In this document: positions 1 to 7,241 of the stretch, piece by piece
Layout: each line of letters begins with the position of its first letter
Position numbering within the stretch: the stretch's first letter is position 1
Assembly: GCF_900176285.1 (NCBI RefSeq)
Contig: NZ_FWXF01000013.1
Location: 29,404-93,403 of the forward strand
DNA length: 64,000 nucleotides
Direction: 5' to 3'
Source: Desulfacinum hydrothermale DSM 13146
Lineage (GTDB): Bacteria; Desulfobacterota; Syntrophobacteria; Syntrophobacterales; DSM-9756
Made by a program: the position numbers and the translations under genes
The notes under the pieces: model-generated
The model's input: only the letters and a program-made list of their open reading frames with translations
What the model was told of the DNA's origin: nothing
Databases searched by the model: none

Positions 1-168
1 CCTGCTGTTCCATGAGCGCCTCCGTGGTCCGTCAACCGTTGTGCTGATCCGCCATGCGCCTTGGCGCATGGGATCACGCTGTTTTCCGGTTTTGAGTCCC
101 CCCCTTTCGAAGGGAGCCCGCAAGGGGGGGAGATGGGCCGTGATCCGAAAGCCGTTGTCTTGGCATCG
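1..168. other. Intergenic, two hairpins, no gene seen
   Basis: No convincing reading frame. Two inverted repeats are visible. At 52-71 a 9-2-9 palindrome (CCATGCGCC, TT, GGCGCATGG) could be the terminator of a gene lying left of the window. At 98-130 a C7TT run pairs with AAG7 across a 15-nt loop. It lies just after the stop of the acyl-CoA dehydrogenase gene on the minus strand but lacks a T tract, so a terminator role is only possible. Confidence 0.4.
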
Positions 169-1350
169 TCACTTTCCGGCGCGGGCGAAGGCTTCCCGGA
201 GAAGCTCGCGGGCCACGATGATGCGCCGGATCTCGCTGGTACCGGCGCCGATCTCATAGAGCTTGGCGTCCCGCCACAGCTTCTGCACGGGAAATTCCAG
301 GCAGTAGCCGTAGCCGCCGTGGATCTGGACGGCCTGATTGCACACCCAGGTGGCCGCTTCCGAGGCAAAGAGGATCGCCGCCGCCGCCTGCTTGGTCAGT
401 TCCGTTCCCTTGCCGCCCCGGGGCGCGTGCTGAGCCATCTCAGCGGCCCGGTAGACCAGGAGGCGGGCCGCTTCCGTGCGGGCGAACATGTCCGCCAGCT
501 TCTGTTGGATCATCTGGAAGTTGCCGATGGCTTGACCGAACTGTTCCCGCTCGGCGGCATAGCGCACTGAATAATCCAGGGCCTGCTGGGCCATGCCCAC
601 GGATCCCCCCGCCAAGACGATCCGTTCGATATCCAGGCCGCTGGTCATCACGTGGACGCCCATGTTTTCCTGGCCCACCAGGTTTTCGGCCGGCACTTCA
701 CAGTCCTCAAAGACCAGCTCGCCCGTGGGGGAGCCGCGCATGCCACATTTTTTGAGCTTTCTCGACACGGAGAATCCGGGAAAATCCTTTTCCACGATGA
801 AGGCGCTGATGCCCTTGGCCCCTTTTTCCGGGGCCGTCTTGGCATAGACCAACAGCACGTCCGCAATGGGTCCGTTGGTGATGAACATCTTGGTGCCGTT
901 CAGGATGTACTTGTCGCCCTTCTTTTCCGCCCGGGTGCGCAGGCTCATGGCGTCGGACCCGGCGTTGGGCTCCGTCAGGCCCAGGGCCCCGATCTTCTCC
1001 CCGGCCACCATGGGCGGCAGGTACTTTTCCTTCAGGAACTCACTGGCGTTCTTGTGGATGTTGTTCATGCACAGGTTGGAATGGGCCGCGTAGGTCATGG
1101 CCAGCCCCGGGCAGATCCGGCTCATTTCCTCCACGGCCAGGGTCTGCATGAGCACATCGCCTCCCAGGCCGCCGTACTTTTCGTCGATGGTGATGCCCAG
1201 GATGCCGATTTCCGCGCACTTTTTGAAAAAGTCAGGAGGAAACCAGTCCTCGTCGTCGATCTTTTCCTGGATCGGCCCCAGCTCGTTGACCGACCACTTG
1301 TGGACCATCTCCTTCATCATGCGTTGTTCTTCACTCAGCTGGAAATCCAT
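169..1350 (-). CDS. Acyl-CoA dehydrogenase, isovaleryl-CoA dehydrogenase-like
   Basis: FAD enzyme of 393 residues, the usual length, that oxidises acyl-CoA to enoyl-CoA and passes electrons to ETF. Visible family features are the substrate/FAD stretch GLTEPNAGSDAMS, the MFITNGP segment, the C-terminal QIHGGYGY and the YEIGAGTSEIRR ending. The ending carries Gly where medium-chain enzymes have their catalytic Glu. Instead a Glu sits in SGLDIERIVLAGG, the position of the catalytic base in isovaleryl-CoA dehydrogenase. Leucine or another branched-chain acyl-CoA is therefore the likely substrate (inference). The start was placed at ATG 1350 because MDFQLSEEQ is the family N-terminus and GGAGG precedes it. 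A longer frame upstream runs through the leader hairpin and is rejected. Confidence 0.9.
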   Translation of the reverse strand: MDFQLSEEQRMMKEMVHKWSVNELGPIQEKIDDEDWFPPDFFKKCAEIGILGITIDEKYGGLGGDVLMQTLAVEEMSRICPGLAMTYAAHSNLCMNNIHKNASEFLKEKYLPPMVAGEKIGALGLTEPNAGSDAMSLRTRAEKKGDKYILNGTKMFITNGPIADVLLVYAKTAPEKGAKGISAFIVEKDFPGFSVSRKLKKCGMRGSPTGELVFEDCEVPAENLVGQENMGVHVMTSGLDIERIVLAGGSVGMAQQALDYSVRYAAEREQFGQAIGNFQMIQQKLADMFARTEAARLLVYRAAEMAQHAPRGGKGTELTKQAAAAILFASEAATWVCNQAVQIHGGYGYCLEFPVQKLWRDAKLYEIGAGTSEIRRIIVARELLREAFARAGK

Positions 1351-1449
1351 CGCTTCCTCCTTCGCTTTTCGGGCGGCCGGTCGGCCCACGTGCCTCCCCG
1401 ACCCCTCCCGGGAACCTTGAAGTGCGGATCGAACCGTGATGCAGAAGCA

Positions 1450-1489
1450 GAAAAGGCCGCTCCCGTTTGCCACAAACAGGACGCGGCCT
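1450..1489 (-). terminator. Leader hairpin with T tract upstream of acyl-CoA dehydrogenase
   Basis: On the minus strand AGGCCGC (1483-1489) pairs with GCGGCCT (1454-1460). An inner CCTGTTTG/CAAACGGG stem follows, and the hairpin ends in TTTTCTGC. It lies about 100 nt before the dehydrogenase start codon, so it is either an attenuator in that gene's leader or a late terminator for prmA, 265 bp away. Confidence 0.6.
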
Positions 1490-1754
1490 CTTTCACCTAA
1501 GGACGACGTCAAATAAACACAGGTACGGGCACGTCTTGGCGTCAGTCAACCGGAGCATGTGCGTGAGCCTTTAAGGGAAGATTCCCGCCGCCACGAGGAG
1601 ATCGCGCTTTCGGTCGCAGAGCACGAGATGTGAATCAGCATGGAGCAGATCGGATGCGGGATCGTTTGCGATATGGGAAACCCTGTCCCGATTTTTGTAG
1701 GAGATTGCAAAATGTTTGTCAACAACGAACCTGCTTCTGTTTTGAAACGTTGTT

Positions 1755-2624
1755 TCATGGACCGGTACGACACGCCGCCACGGCCTCCCAGCCGTCCACC
1801 GCCAGGCGATCCCGAACCCGAAAGCCGGCGGGAAGCCGTTCCAAGAACTCCCGGTATTGGCTGGAAAGAAATCCGGCGGCCAGGACGAGAGAAAAGCGCC
1901 GCCAGGCGCCCTGGGCCAGCACCCCCTTGAGGCTCGGCCATTCCAGGTTCATGAGGAGCAGATCCCCGAAGGCACCCACGGCCTCCAGATCCCGACCCGC
2001 CACGGGAAAGACCGTCCCTTGGAGATCGTTCCGGGCCGCGTTGACCGCCGCCTCTCGAACCGCCATGGGGTTGGCGTCCAGAGCCACGATCCGGCGCGCT
2101 CCCAGCCGGGCGGCCGCCACCGCCAGCACGCCCGTGCCGGTACCCAAGTCCACCACGTCTTCAAAAACCCGCTCCCCATAGATCCTTTCCAGCAAGAGCA
2201 GGCAGGCTCGGGTGGTGGGATGCACCCCGGTTCCGAAGACCAAACCCGGGGTGAGCACGATGGGATGGTGGTCTTCGTCCCAGGGGGTGCCCGGCGGTTC
2301 GGCCGTGATGAGAAAGGAGCCGACCCGCAAGGAAGCAGGCCGGACCTGCTGCCATTGATGGAAATCCAGGTCGTATTCGCCGGTCATCTTCCCGCAAAAA
2401 GCGTCTTCCACCGCCCGGCGTGTTTCATCCGTGGGGCTTTCTTCGAAAAAGAGATAGGTGTAGGGAGGCTCCGGCCAGGCCCCCAGATAGCCGGGCAGGC
2501 GACGAAGGTTTTTCGCCGAGCCCTTTCCGCGCCATTCCAGGACATACAACCGCCTGGGGCGCCGCCCGGACAAGGCGGTCGAAACGGGCTTGGATCTTTT
2601 GACATTGTGCTTTTCTTGGGCCAT
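1755..2624 (-). CDS. prmA: Ribosomal protein L11 methyltransferase-like (PrmA family)
   Basis: 289 residues, close to the 293 of E. coli PrmA, which trimethylates ribosomal protein L11 with S-adenosylmethionine. The PrmA signature PGLVFGTGVHPTT is at residues 126-138, followed by the SAM-binding motif DLGTGTG (159-165) and ALDANPMAV. The PrmA NxxxxPL-type active loop appears as MNLEWPSLKGVL. The N-terminal 110 residues are only loosely like the L11-recognition domain, so another substrate is possible. Start ATG 2624 gives a short distance to the divergent hydrolase gene at 2721. About 265 bp between this gene's stop and the 1450-1489 hairpin hold no gene. Confidence 0.8.
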   Translation of the reverse strand: MAQEKHNVKRSKPVSTALSGRRPRRLYVLEWRGKGSAKNLRRLPGYLGAWPEPPYTYLFFEESPTDETRRAVEDAFCGKMTGEYDLDFHQWQQVRPASLRVGSFLITAEPPGTPWDEDHHPIVLTPGLVFGTGVHPTTRACLLLLERIYGERVFEDVVDLGTGTGVLAVAAARLGARRIVALDANPMAVREAAVNAARNDLQGTVFPVAGRDLEAVGAFGDLLLMNLEWPSLKGVLAQGAWRRFSLVLAAGFLSSQYREFLERLPAGFRVRDRLAVDGWEAVAACRTGP

Positions 2625-2720
2625 TTTGGTGTATCCTGTGGCTTCGGAATGTTTCAGGAAGGATCCATTTTCTGGGATGCCCGGTCACCGGGCGAGCCGA
2701 TAGGTGCGGAGGAACCCACC

Positions 2721-3371
2721 ATGAAGATCATTCAGAAACCGGTCGGCCTCATGGAAGTCTTTTGCTATCTGGTCCTTGACGAGGACACGGGCGATGCCAT
2801 TCTCATCGACCCCGCCGGGAACGAAGACGAACTGGCGGCCCTCGTTCAGGCCAATAAAGCCGCTTGCCGCTACATTGTCAACACGCACGGCCACGCAGAC
2901 CACACCTGCGGAAACGCGCGTATGAAGGAACTTTTGGGAGCGCCCATCGTCTTGCACGCTCTGGATGACGATTTTTTTCAGCGTCCGGAAAACCAGGCGT
3001 TTGCACGGGCCATGGGCTTTCCCATCTCGCCTCCGGCGGATATCCGCATTCAGGACGGGGACGCACTCACCTTCGGCAATCTCACGCTGCGCTTCATCCA
3101 CACCCCGGGCCACACACCGGGGGCCTGCTGCCTTCTGATCGACGGCAACCTCTTTACGGGCGACACCCTCTTTGTGGGGGCCGTGGGGCGAACCGATCTG
3201 CCGGGCGCCTCCTTCGATCAGCTGCTCCAATCGCTTCGAAAAATCATCCAACTGCCGCCGGAAACCATCGTCTGGCCGGGGCACGATTACGGGGACGCGC
3301 CCACCTCCACGGTGGCCCACGAGATGCAACACAACCCCTACATCACCGATTTTATTCTGGACGAGGAATAG
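2721..3371 (+). CDS. Metallo-beta-lactamase-fold hydrolase, glyoxalase II-like (YcbL type)
   Basis: Cytosolic 216-residue metallohydrolase. The dinuclear metal site is visible as H56-x-H58-x-D60-H61 (THGHADH), the later His of HTPGHTPG, the Asp of TGDTLF and the His of WPGHDYG. Length and the GRTDLPGAS stretch fit the short glyoxalase II-like group, thioesterases acting on S-lactoylglutathione or related thiol esters, rather than persulfide dioxygenases. ATG 2721 follows CGGAGGAACC. The upstream extension of the frame is antisense to prmA and was discarded. The ogt gene follows 3 bp after the stop, suggesting one transcript. Confidence 0.85.
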   Translation: MKIIQKPVGLMEVFCYLVLDEDTGDAILIDPAGNEDELAALVQANKAACRYIVNTHGHADHTCGNARMKELLGAPIVLHALDDDFFQRPENQAFARAMGFPISPPADIRIQDGDALTFGNLTLRFIHTPGHTPGACCLLIDGNLFTGDTLFVGAVGRTDLPGASFDQLLQSLRKIIQLPPETIVWPGHDYGDAPTSTVAHEMQHNPYITDFILDEE

Positions 3372-3374
3372 GCC

Positions 3375-3902
3375 ATGGGCGGCGTTTGGGCGCAGTCACT
3401 GTCAACGCCTCTGGGGATCATCCTTGCCGTGGCCACCCCAAGGGGTGTTTGCCGCCTTCAGTTCGTTCGGCCCCCGCTCGCCACAGCGGAACTGTTGGAA
3501 CGGTTCCGGTCGGAGATCGAGCCTTTCCTGGAAGGCCGCACCCTGTGGGAAGGTCCCAACGAACACCTCCAGGCCCTGAGCACGCAGCTTCAAGACTACT
3601 TCGAGGGCAAAAGAGGCCATCCCACCGTGCCGGTGGATTTCCCGGGCGGCACGGCCTTCCAACGAGAGGTGTGGCGCCAATTGCGCCGCATTCCCTACGG
3701 GGCCACCCGCACCTACCAAGAGGTGGCCCAGGCCATGGGCCGGCCCAAGGCGGTGCGGGCCGTGGGGCAGGCCTGCGGGCGCAACCCCATCCCCATCCTG
3801 GTGCCCTGCCATCGGGTGGTGGCCCGAAGCGGCCTGGGCGGGTTTTCCAGCGGCTTGGACATCAAGAAGCGGCTGCTTCGCCTGGAGGGGGCTTTTGCTT
3901 GA
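3375..3902 (+). CDS. ogt: Methylated-DNA--protein-cysteine methyltransferase
   Basis: Suicide DNA-repair protein of 175 residues that moves alkyl groups from O6-alkylguanine or O4-alkylthymine to its own cysteine. The active-site motif PCHRVV is complete (Cys145). It is preceded by the helix-turn-helix region RIPYGATRTYQEVA and the arginine-finger stretch, and followed by GGFSSGLDIKKRLL. Start ATG 3375 lies 3 bp after the hydrolase stop and is served by GAGGAATAG. The pair is probably co-transcribed. Confidence 0.93.
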   Translation: MGGVWAQSLSTPLGIILAVATPRGVCRLQFVRPPLATAELLERFRSEIEPFLEGRTLWEGPNEHLQALSTQLQDYFEGKRGHPTVPVDFPGGTAFQREVWRQLRRIPYGATRTYQEVAQAMGRPKAVRAVGQACGRNPIPILVPCHRVVARSGLGGFSSGLDIKKRLLRLEGAFA

Positions 3903-3928
3903 CACCCTTTGTGACCGGCTCGTATAGG
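3899..3928 (+). promoter_or_regulatory. Sigma-70-type promoter for the inositol-phosphate synthase gene
   Basis: TTGACA (3899-3904), 18-bp spacer, TATAGG (3923-3928). The -35 box overlaps the ogt stop codon and the start codon of the next gene is about 90 bp downstream. Confidence 0.55.
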
Positions 3929-4015
3929 GATGGAGGCGTTTCTTCCAACATGGAAAAAGCAGATGGCTAGAGGAATCGGACGGATTTTCACATCGCCAAG
4001 ATACGGAGGACAACC

Positions 4016-5356
4016 TTGGAAGAAAGACAGCTGAAAAGAAAGGAACAGATCCCATCTCCCAAAGGCAAATTGGGGGTCCTCATTCCCGGTGTGGGGGGAG
4101 CCGTCAGCACCACCTTCATGGCAGGCGTGGAAGCCATCCGGCGCGGACTGGCGGAACCCATCGGCTCTCTCACCCAAATGGGCACCATCCGACTGGGCAA
4201 ACGCGACGAATACCGAATCCCGCGCATCAAGGACTTCGTCCCCCTGGCCTCGCTGGAAGACCTGGTCTTCGGAGGTTGGGACATCTACGAGGCCAACGCT
4301 TACGAAGCCGCCTCGTTTGCCAAGGTGCTCCAACGGGATCACCTGGATCCCATCAAGGACTTTTTGGAAACCATCCGGCCCATGCCGGCCGTCTTCGACC
4401 GGCGGTTCGTGAAGAATCTGGACGGCAACCACGTGAAACCCGGCACCGATCTGCGGGCGCACGTGGAGGCGGTCAAGGAAGACATCGCCCGTTTCAAGGA
4501 AGAAAACGGCCTGGATCGCTGTGTCATGATCTGGTGCGGCAGCACGGAAGTCCACCTCAAGCCGGAAGAACCGCACTTGAGCCTGGAAGCGTTCCAGAAG
4601 GCGGTGGACGCCAACGATCCGCGCATCGCTCCGAGCATGCTCTATGCCCTGGCGGCCCTGGAAAGCGGGATCCCCTACATCAACGGGGCGCCGAACCTGA
4701 CCGTGGACATCCCGGCCCTCGTAGAACTGGCCAGGGAAAAGCACATGCCCATCGCGGGCAAGGACTTCAAGACGGGCCAGACCCTCATGAAAACCATCCT
4801 GGCCCCCGGCCTCAAGGCCCGCATGCTGGGTCTGGAGGGCTGGTACTCCACCAACATCCTGGGAAACCGGGACGGCCTGGTTCTGGACGACAAGGACTCC
4901 TTCAAGACCAAAGAAGAGAGCAAGCTGTCGGTGCTGGAATACATCCTGCAACCCCAACTCTACCCCAACCTCTACAAGAATTACTACCACAAGGTGACCA
5001 TCAACTATTACCCGCCCCGGGGAGACAACAAGGAAGGCTGGGACTGCATCGACATCTTCGGCTGGCTGGGCTACCCCATGCAGATCAAGGTGGATTTCCA
5101 GTGCCGGGACAGCATCCTGGCAGCTCCCATCTGCCTGGACCTGGTGCTCTTCACCGATCTGGCCCAGCGCATCGGCCTGCACGGCATCCAGGAATGGCTC
5201 TCCTTCTACTTCAAAAGCCCCATGCACAAGGAAGGTCTCTACCCGGAACACGACCTTTTCATCCAGCTCATGAAGCTCAAAAACACCCTGCGCTACCTCA
5301 TGGGTGAAGAGCAGATCACCCACTTCGGGCTGGACTACTATCTGGGTGAAAAGTAA
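4016..5356 (+). CDS. ino1: myo-Inositol-1-phosphate synthase
   Basis: NAD-dependent enzyme converting glucose 6-phosphate to 1L-myo-inositol 1-phosphate. 446 residues, within the family range. The N-terminal Rossmann motif PGVGGAVSTTFMAG, the conserved GKDFKTGQT loop, and the LGNRDG and KTKEESK segments that surround the active site are all present. Start is TTG 4016, supported by GGAGGA seven bases upstream; no in-frame ATG lies nearby. It is monocistronic, with its own promoter at 3899-3928 and a terminator at 5385-5425. Products could feed inositol phospholipids or the compatible solute di-myo-inositol phosphate of thermophiles (inference; no DIP synthase gene is in the window). Confidence 0.9.
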   Translation: MEERQLKRKEQIPSPKGKLGVLIPGVGGAVSTTFMAGVEAIRRGLAEPIGSLTQMGTIRLGKRDEYRIPRIKDFVPLASLEDLVFGGWDIYEANAYEAASFAKVLQRDHLDPIKDFLETIRPMPAVFDRRFVKNLDGNHVKPGTDLRAHVEAVKEDIARFKEENGLDRCVMIWCGSTEVHLKPEEPHLSLEAFQKAVDANDPRIAPSMLYALAALESGIPYINGAPNLTVDIPALVELAREKHMPIAGKDFKTGQTLMKTILAPGLKARMLGLEGWYSTNILGNRDGLVLDDKDSFKTKEESKLSVLEYILQPQLYPNLYKNYYHKVTINYYPPRGDNKEGWDCIDIFGWLGYPMQIKVDFQCRDSILAAPICLDLVLFTDLAQRIGLHGIQEWLSFYFKSPMHKEGLYPEHDLFIQLMKLKNTLRYLMGEEQITHFGLDYYLGEK

Positions 5357-5384
5357 CGGTTCATGCGGCTTGAGTGCGCTGTGT

Positions 5385-5425
5385 CGGGCGGCGGGCGTCG
5401 CTTCGGGCGCCCGCCGACGCTTTTT
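5385..5425 (+). terminator. Rho-independent terminator after ino1
   Basis: GGCGGGCG (5390-5397) pairs with CGCCCGCC (5408-5415) and is followed by GACGC and TTTTT (5421-5425). Confidence 0.8.
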
Positions 5426-5461
5426 CCGCCTGCAAGCTGGGCGCCCTTAGAGGAGGGATCG

Positions 5462-5725
5462 ATGCCACCCAAACATTCCCATCGGTTCGTGGAAGATTAC
5501 GACGGCATGGTAGCCTTCGGCTTTTCCCGCGACGTGGACGAAAAGACCCTGATGGTCTACCTGCAAAAATTCTCCGACGACGACCTGTTGAAGATGCTCC
5601 TGCCCCGGCTCTCCCATTCGGAGATGGAAAGCCTCTTTGATCTGCTTTCGGAACTCATGCGAAAGCATCTGTCCGACAACGAATACCACGCCTATTTCCT
5701 CAAAGAAGAGAAGGAACACCCTTAG
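5462..5725 (+). CDS. Conserved-looking small acidic protein, unknown function
   Basis: 87 residues, not recognised. The sequence is strongly acidic with a helical middle (DDDLLKMLLPRLSHSEMESL) and a C-terminal EEKEHP. No signal peptide, membrane segment or cysteine is present. ATG 5462 follows AGAGGAGGGATCG, an excellent ribosome-binding site, so the start is firm; a longer frame from 5363 would run through the terminator hairpin. Codon use matches the neighbours. A copy of the dispersed repeat begins within a few bases of the stop codon. Confidence 0.7.
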   Translation: MPPKHSHRFVEDYDGMVAFGFSRDVDEKTLMVYLQKFSDDDLLKMLLPRLSHSEMESLFDLLSELMRKHLSDNEYHAYFLKEEKEHP

Positions 5726-5728
5726 CCT

Positions 5729-5851
5729 GCCCGACAAGGGTCTTCCGGCCTTTTGGGGCTTTCTGACCCGTTGCCCTTCCTCTGTGCCATGTGGTCTTTT
5801 TTTGAGCTCTCAGACAGCCTTGATAGGGGCGGGTTCGGAGCCCGCCCCTAT
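5729..5851 (+). repeat. Dispersed ~100-bp repeat, copy 1, ending in an 11-bp-arm palindrome
   Basis: The final palindrome has arms ATAGGGGCGGG (5823-5833) and CCCGCCCCTAT (5841-5851). The preceding segment (GGCCTTTTGGGGC..., CTCAGACAGCCTTG) resembles the segment before the palindrome near 29.6 kb. It directly abuts the remnant transposase frame that starts at 5851. Other copies lie at 29605-29730, 36950-37060, 59273-59400 and 61385-61480. Confidence 0.75.
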
Positions 5852-6087
5852 TGCGGCAGGGCCAGGCCGGTAAGGCGGGCGCCTATTTCGTCACCATCGT
5901 TACCCAGGACCGGGCGTGTTTGTTCGGCCACATCGTGGACGGCGAAATGCGGCTGAACGCCTATGGGAAAATCGTCCGCGCGGAATGGTTCAAAACCGCT
6001 CAGGTACGGCCGTATGTGGTGTTGCATGAAGACGAATTCGTGGTGATGCCCAACCACATCCATGGCATCATTTGGATTGTGGATGAT

Positions 6088-6116
6088 GTAGGGGCACGGC
6101 GGCGCCGTGCCCCTAC
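6088..6116. repeat. REP-like palindrome inside the RAYT gene
   Basis: Perfect 12-5-12 inverted repeat: arms GTAGGGGCACGG and CCGTGCCCCTAC around CGGCG. It is 29 bp long and translated in frame as part of the transposase remnant. The same element recurs at 6284-6312. Confidence 0.9.
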
Positions 6117-6282
6117 CGTGGAACAATTCGGCAAACCGGTGCCCGGTTCCATCCCCACAATCATCCGTGCCTTCAAATCCGCCGTTACCCAGCGGATCAA
6201 CGGCCTGCAGGGCACATCGGGGGGTGTTGTGTGGCAACGCAACTATTACGAGCACATTATCCGTGATGAGGAATCCCTGAAC

Positions 6283-6313
6283 AGTAGGGGCACGGCGGCG
6301 CCGTGCCCCTACT
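6283..6313. repeat. REP-like palindrome splitting the RAYT C-terminus
   Basis: Second exact copy of the GTAGGGGCACGG...CCGTGCCCCTAC palindrome, extended by one A/T pair on each side. It separates DEESLN from YILNNPV of the RAYT protein and supplies the TAG that truncates it. Confidence 0.9.
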
Positions 6314-6505
6314 AGCCAATATATCCTCAACAACCCTGTACGCTGGCCCTTCGACCGAGAGAATCCTTGCGCCCTGCCAACGGAAACGAGGGGACCATGG
6401 CAAATGCGACCGAATTCGATCGATTCTTAATCGGTGAAATTGCGCCTATCCATAAGACTATATCACGGCAGATGTGTCGCTGCATACTTTTAACCCAAAA
6501 GAACG

Positions 6506-7189
6506 ATTAGTAAAGCGACAATCGATGGCGTGGAAGTGACCAAGGAGACGATCACCGGGCGGGGTGGTTTGAGTCTGTTTTTCCGCTATCTTCGCAACAT
6601 CCAGATCTTCCCGCAGATTGATACTTTTTTCGGCTCCATGCGTCGCAGCCGCAAGGGACAACCGGTCACAGAGATTTTCAAACAGGTGTTGTGTTTTTTC
6701 TTGGATGGTACCAGTCGACATCTGGTCTTCTTTGACACGTTGGCCAAGGATGCGGGCTATGCCGCCGTCATAGAGAGCGAGGCCGCCAGCATGCTTTCTT
6801 CCCACAGTGTGAAGCGTTTCTTTCGCTCTTTCTGGTGGCCGCGCATCTACCTGTTCCGACACCTTTTACAACGGTTGTTTTTGTGGCGCCTCAAGCTAGA
6901 AGCGCCCGATGTAGTCATTTTGGGCATCGACACCATGGTCATGGACAATGACGAGGCCAAGGTGCGCCACGGCGTCAGACCCACCTACAAACGCGTCAAG
7001 GAATTTCAGCCCTTGCAGATGACCTGGCGCCAATTCGTGATCGATGCGGCGTTTCGCCGTGGAGATGCACATAGCAACAACGGCGATACGGTCGAGAAGA
7101 TGGTTCACCACGCGGTAGCCAGAATTCGCAAGCGCTATCGACCGGACGCGCCCATCATCGTTCGAATGGACACTGGACCGCCCCAATAG
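6506..7189 (+). pseudogene. IS1380-family transposase, N-terminal half only
   Basis: The N-terminal half of a DDE transposase resembling IS1380 types. GVEVTKETITGRGGL opens it, ILGIDTMVMDNDEA carries the first catalytic Asp, and the last recognisable residues are IIVRMDTG. Family members run to about 430-460 residues; this frame stops after roughly 220, so the rest of the catalytic domain is missing. The expected ATG of an MSKATIDGVEV start is ATT at 6506, and the first usable start is GTG 6530. The remnant ends about 50 bp from the cobalamin gene stop at 7242. No terminal inverted repeats were identified. Confidence 0.75.
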
Positions 7190-7241
7190 GCTCTCTTGGA
7201 ATGGTGCCCAGTTCATTAGACCGTGCGTGCATTGGAATCGC

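Larger units (their letters stand above)
5851..6430 (+). pseudogene. RAYT (REP-associated tyrosine transposase, Y1/IS200-like), broken
   Basis: The HUH nuclease core is clear: GAYFVTIVTQDRACLFG, MPNHIHGIIWI with the HxH metal motif, and VWQRNYYEHIIRDEESLN. Such enzymes nick and move REP palindromes. The gene is damaged three times. Its 5' end is replaced by repeat copy 1, so the usual N-terminal stretch before GAYFVT is missing. A palindrome is inserted in frame at 6088-6116 (giving GARRRRAP). A second palindrome at 6283-6313 brings a stop codon and a frame change, after which the normal C-terminal stretch YILNNPVRWPFDREN continues in another frame to a TAA at 6428-6430. Probably inactive. 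Confidence 0.85.

Noticed and set aside
652..1500. Plus-strand 282-codon frame over the acyl-CoA dehydrogenase
   Set aside because: Antisense shadow; the minus-strand enzyme is unambiguous.
1857..2720. 5' extension of the metallo-hydrolase frame
   Set aside because: It is antisense to prmA; ATG 2721 has a ribosome-binding site and fits the family length.
3713..5323. 536-codon frame antisense to ogt/ino1
   Set aside because: Shadow of two certain genes; Val/Asp/His-rich without motif.
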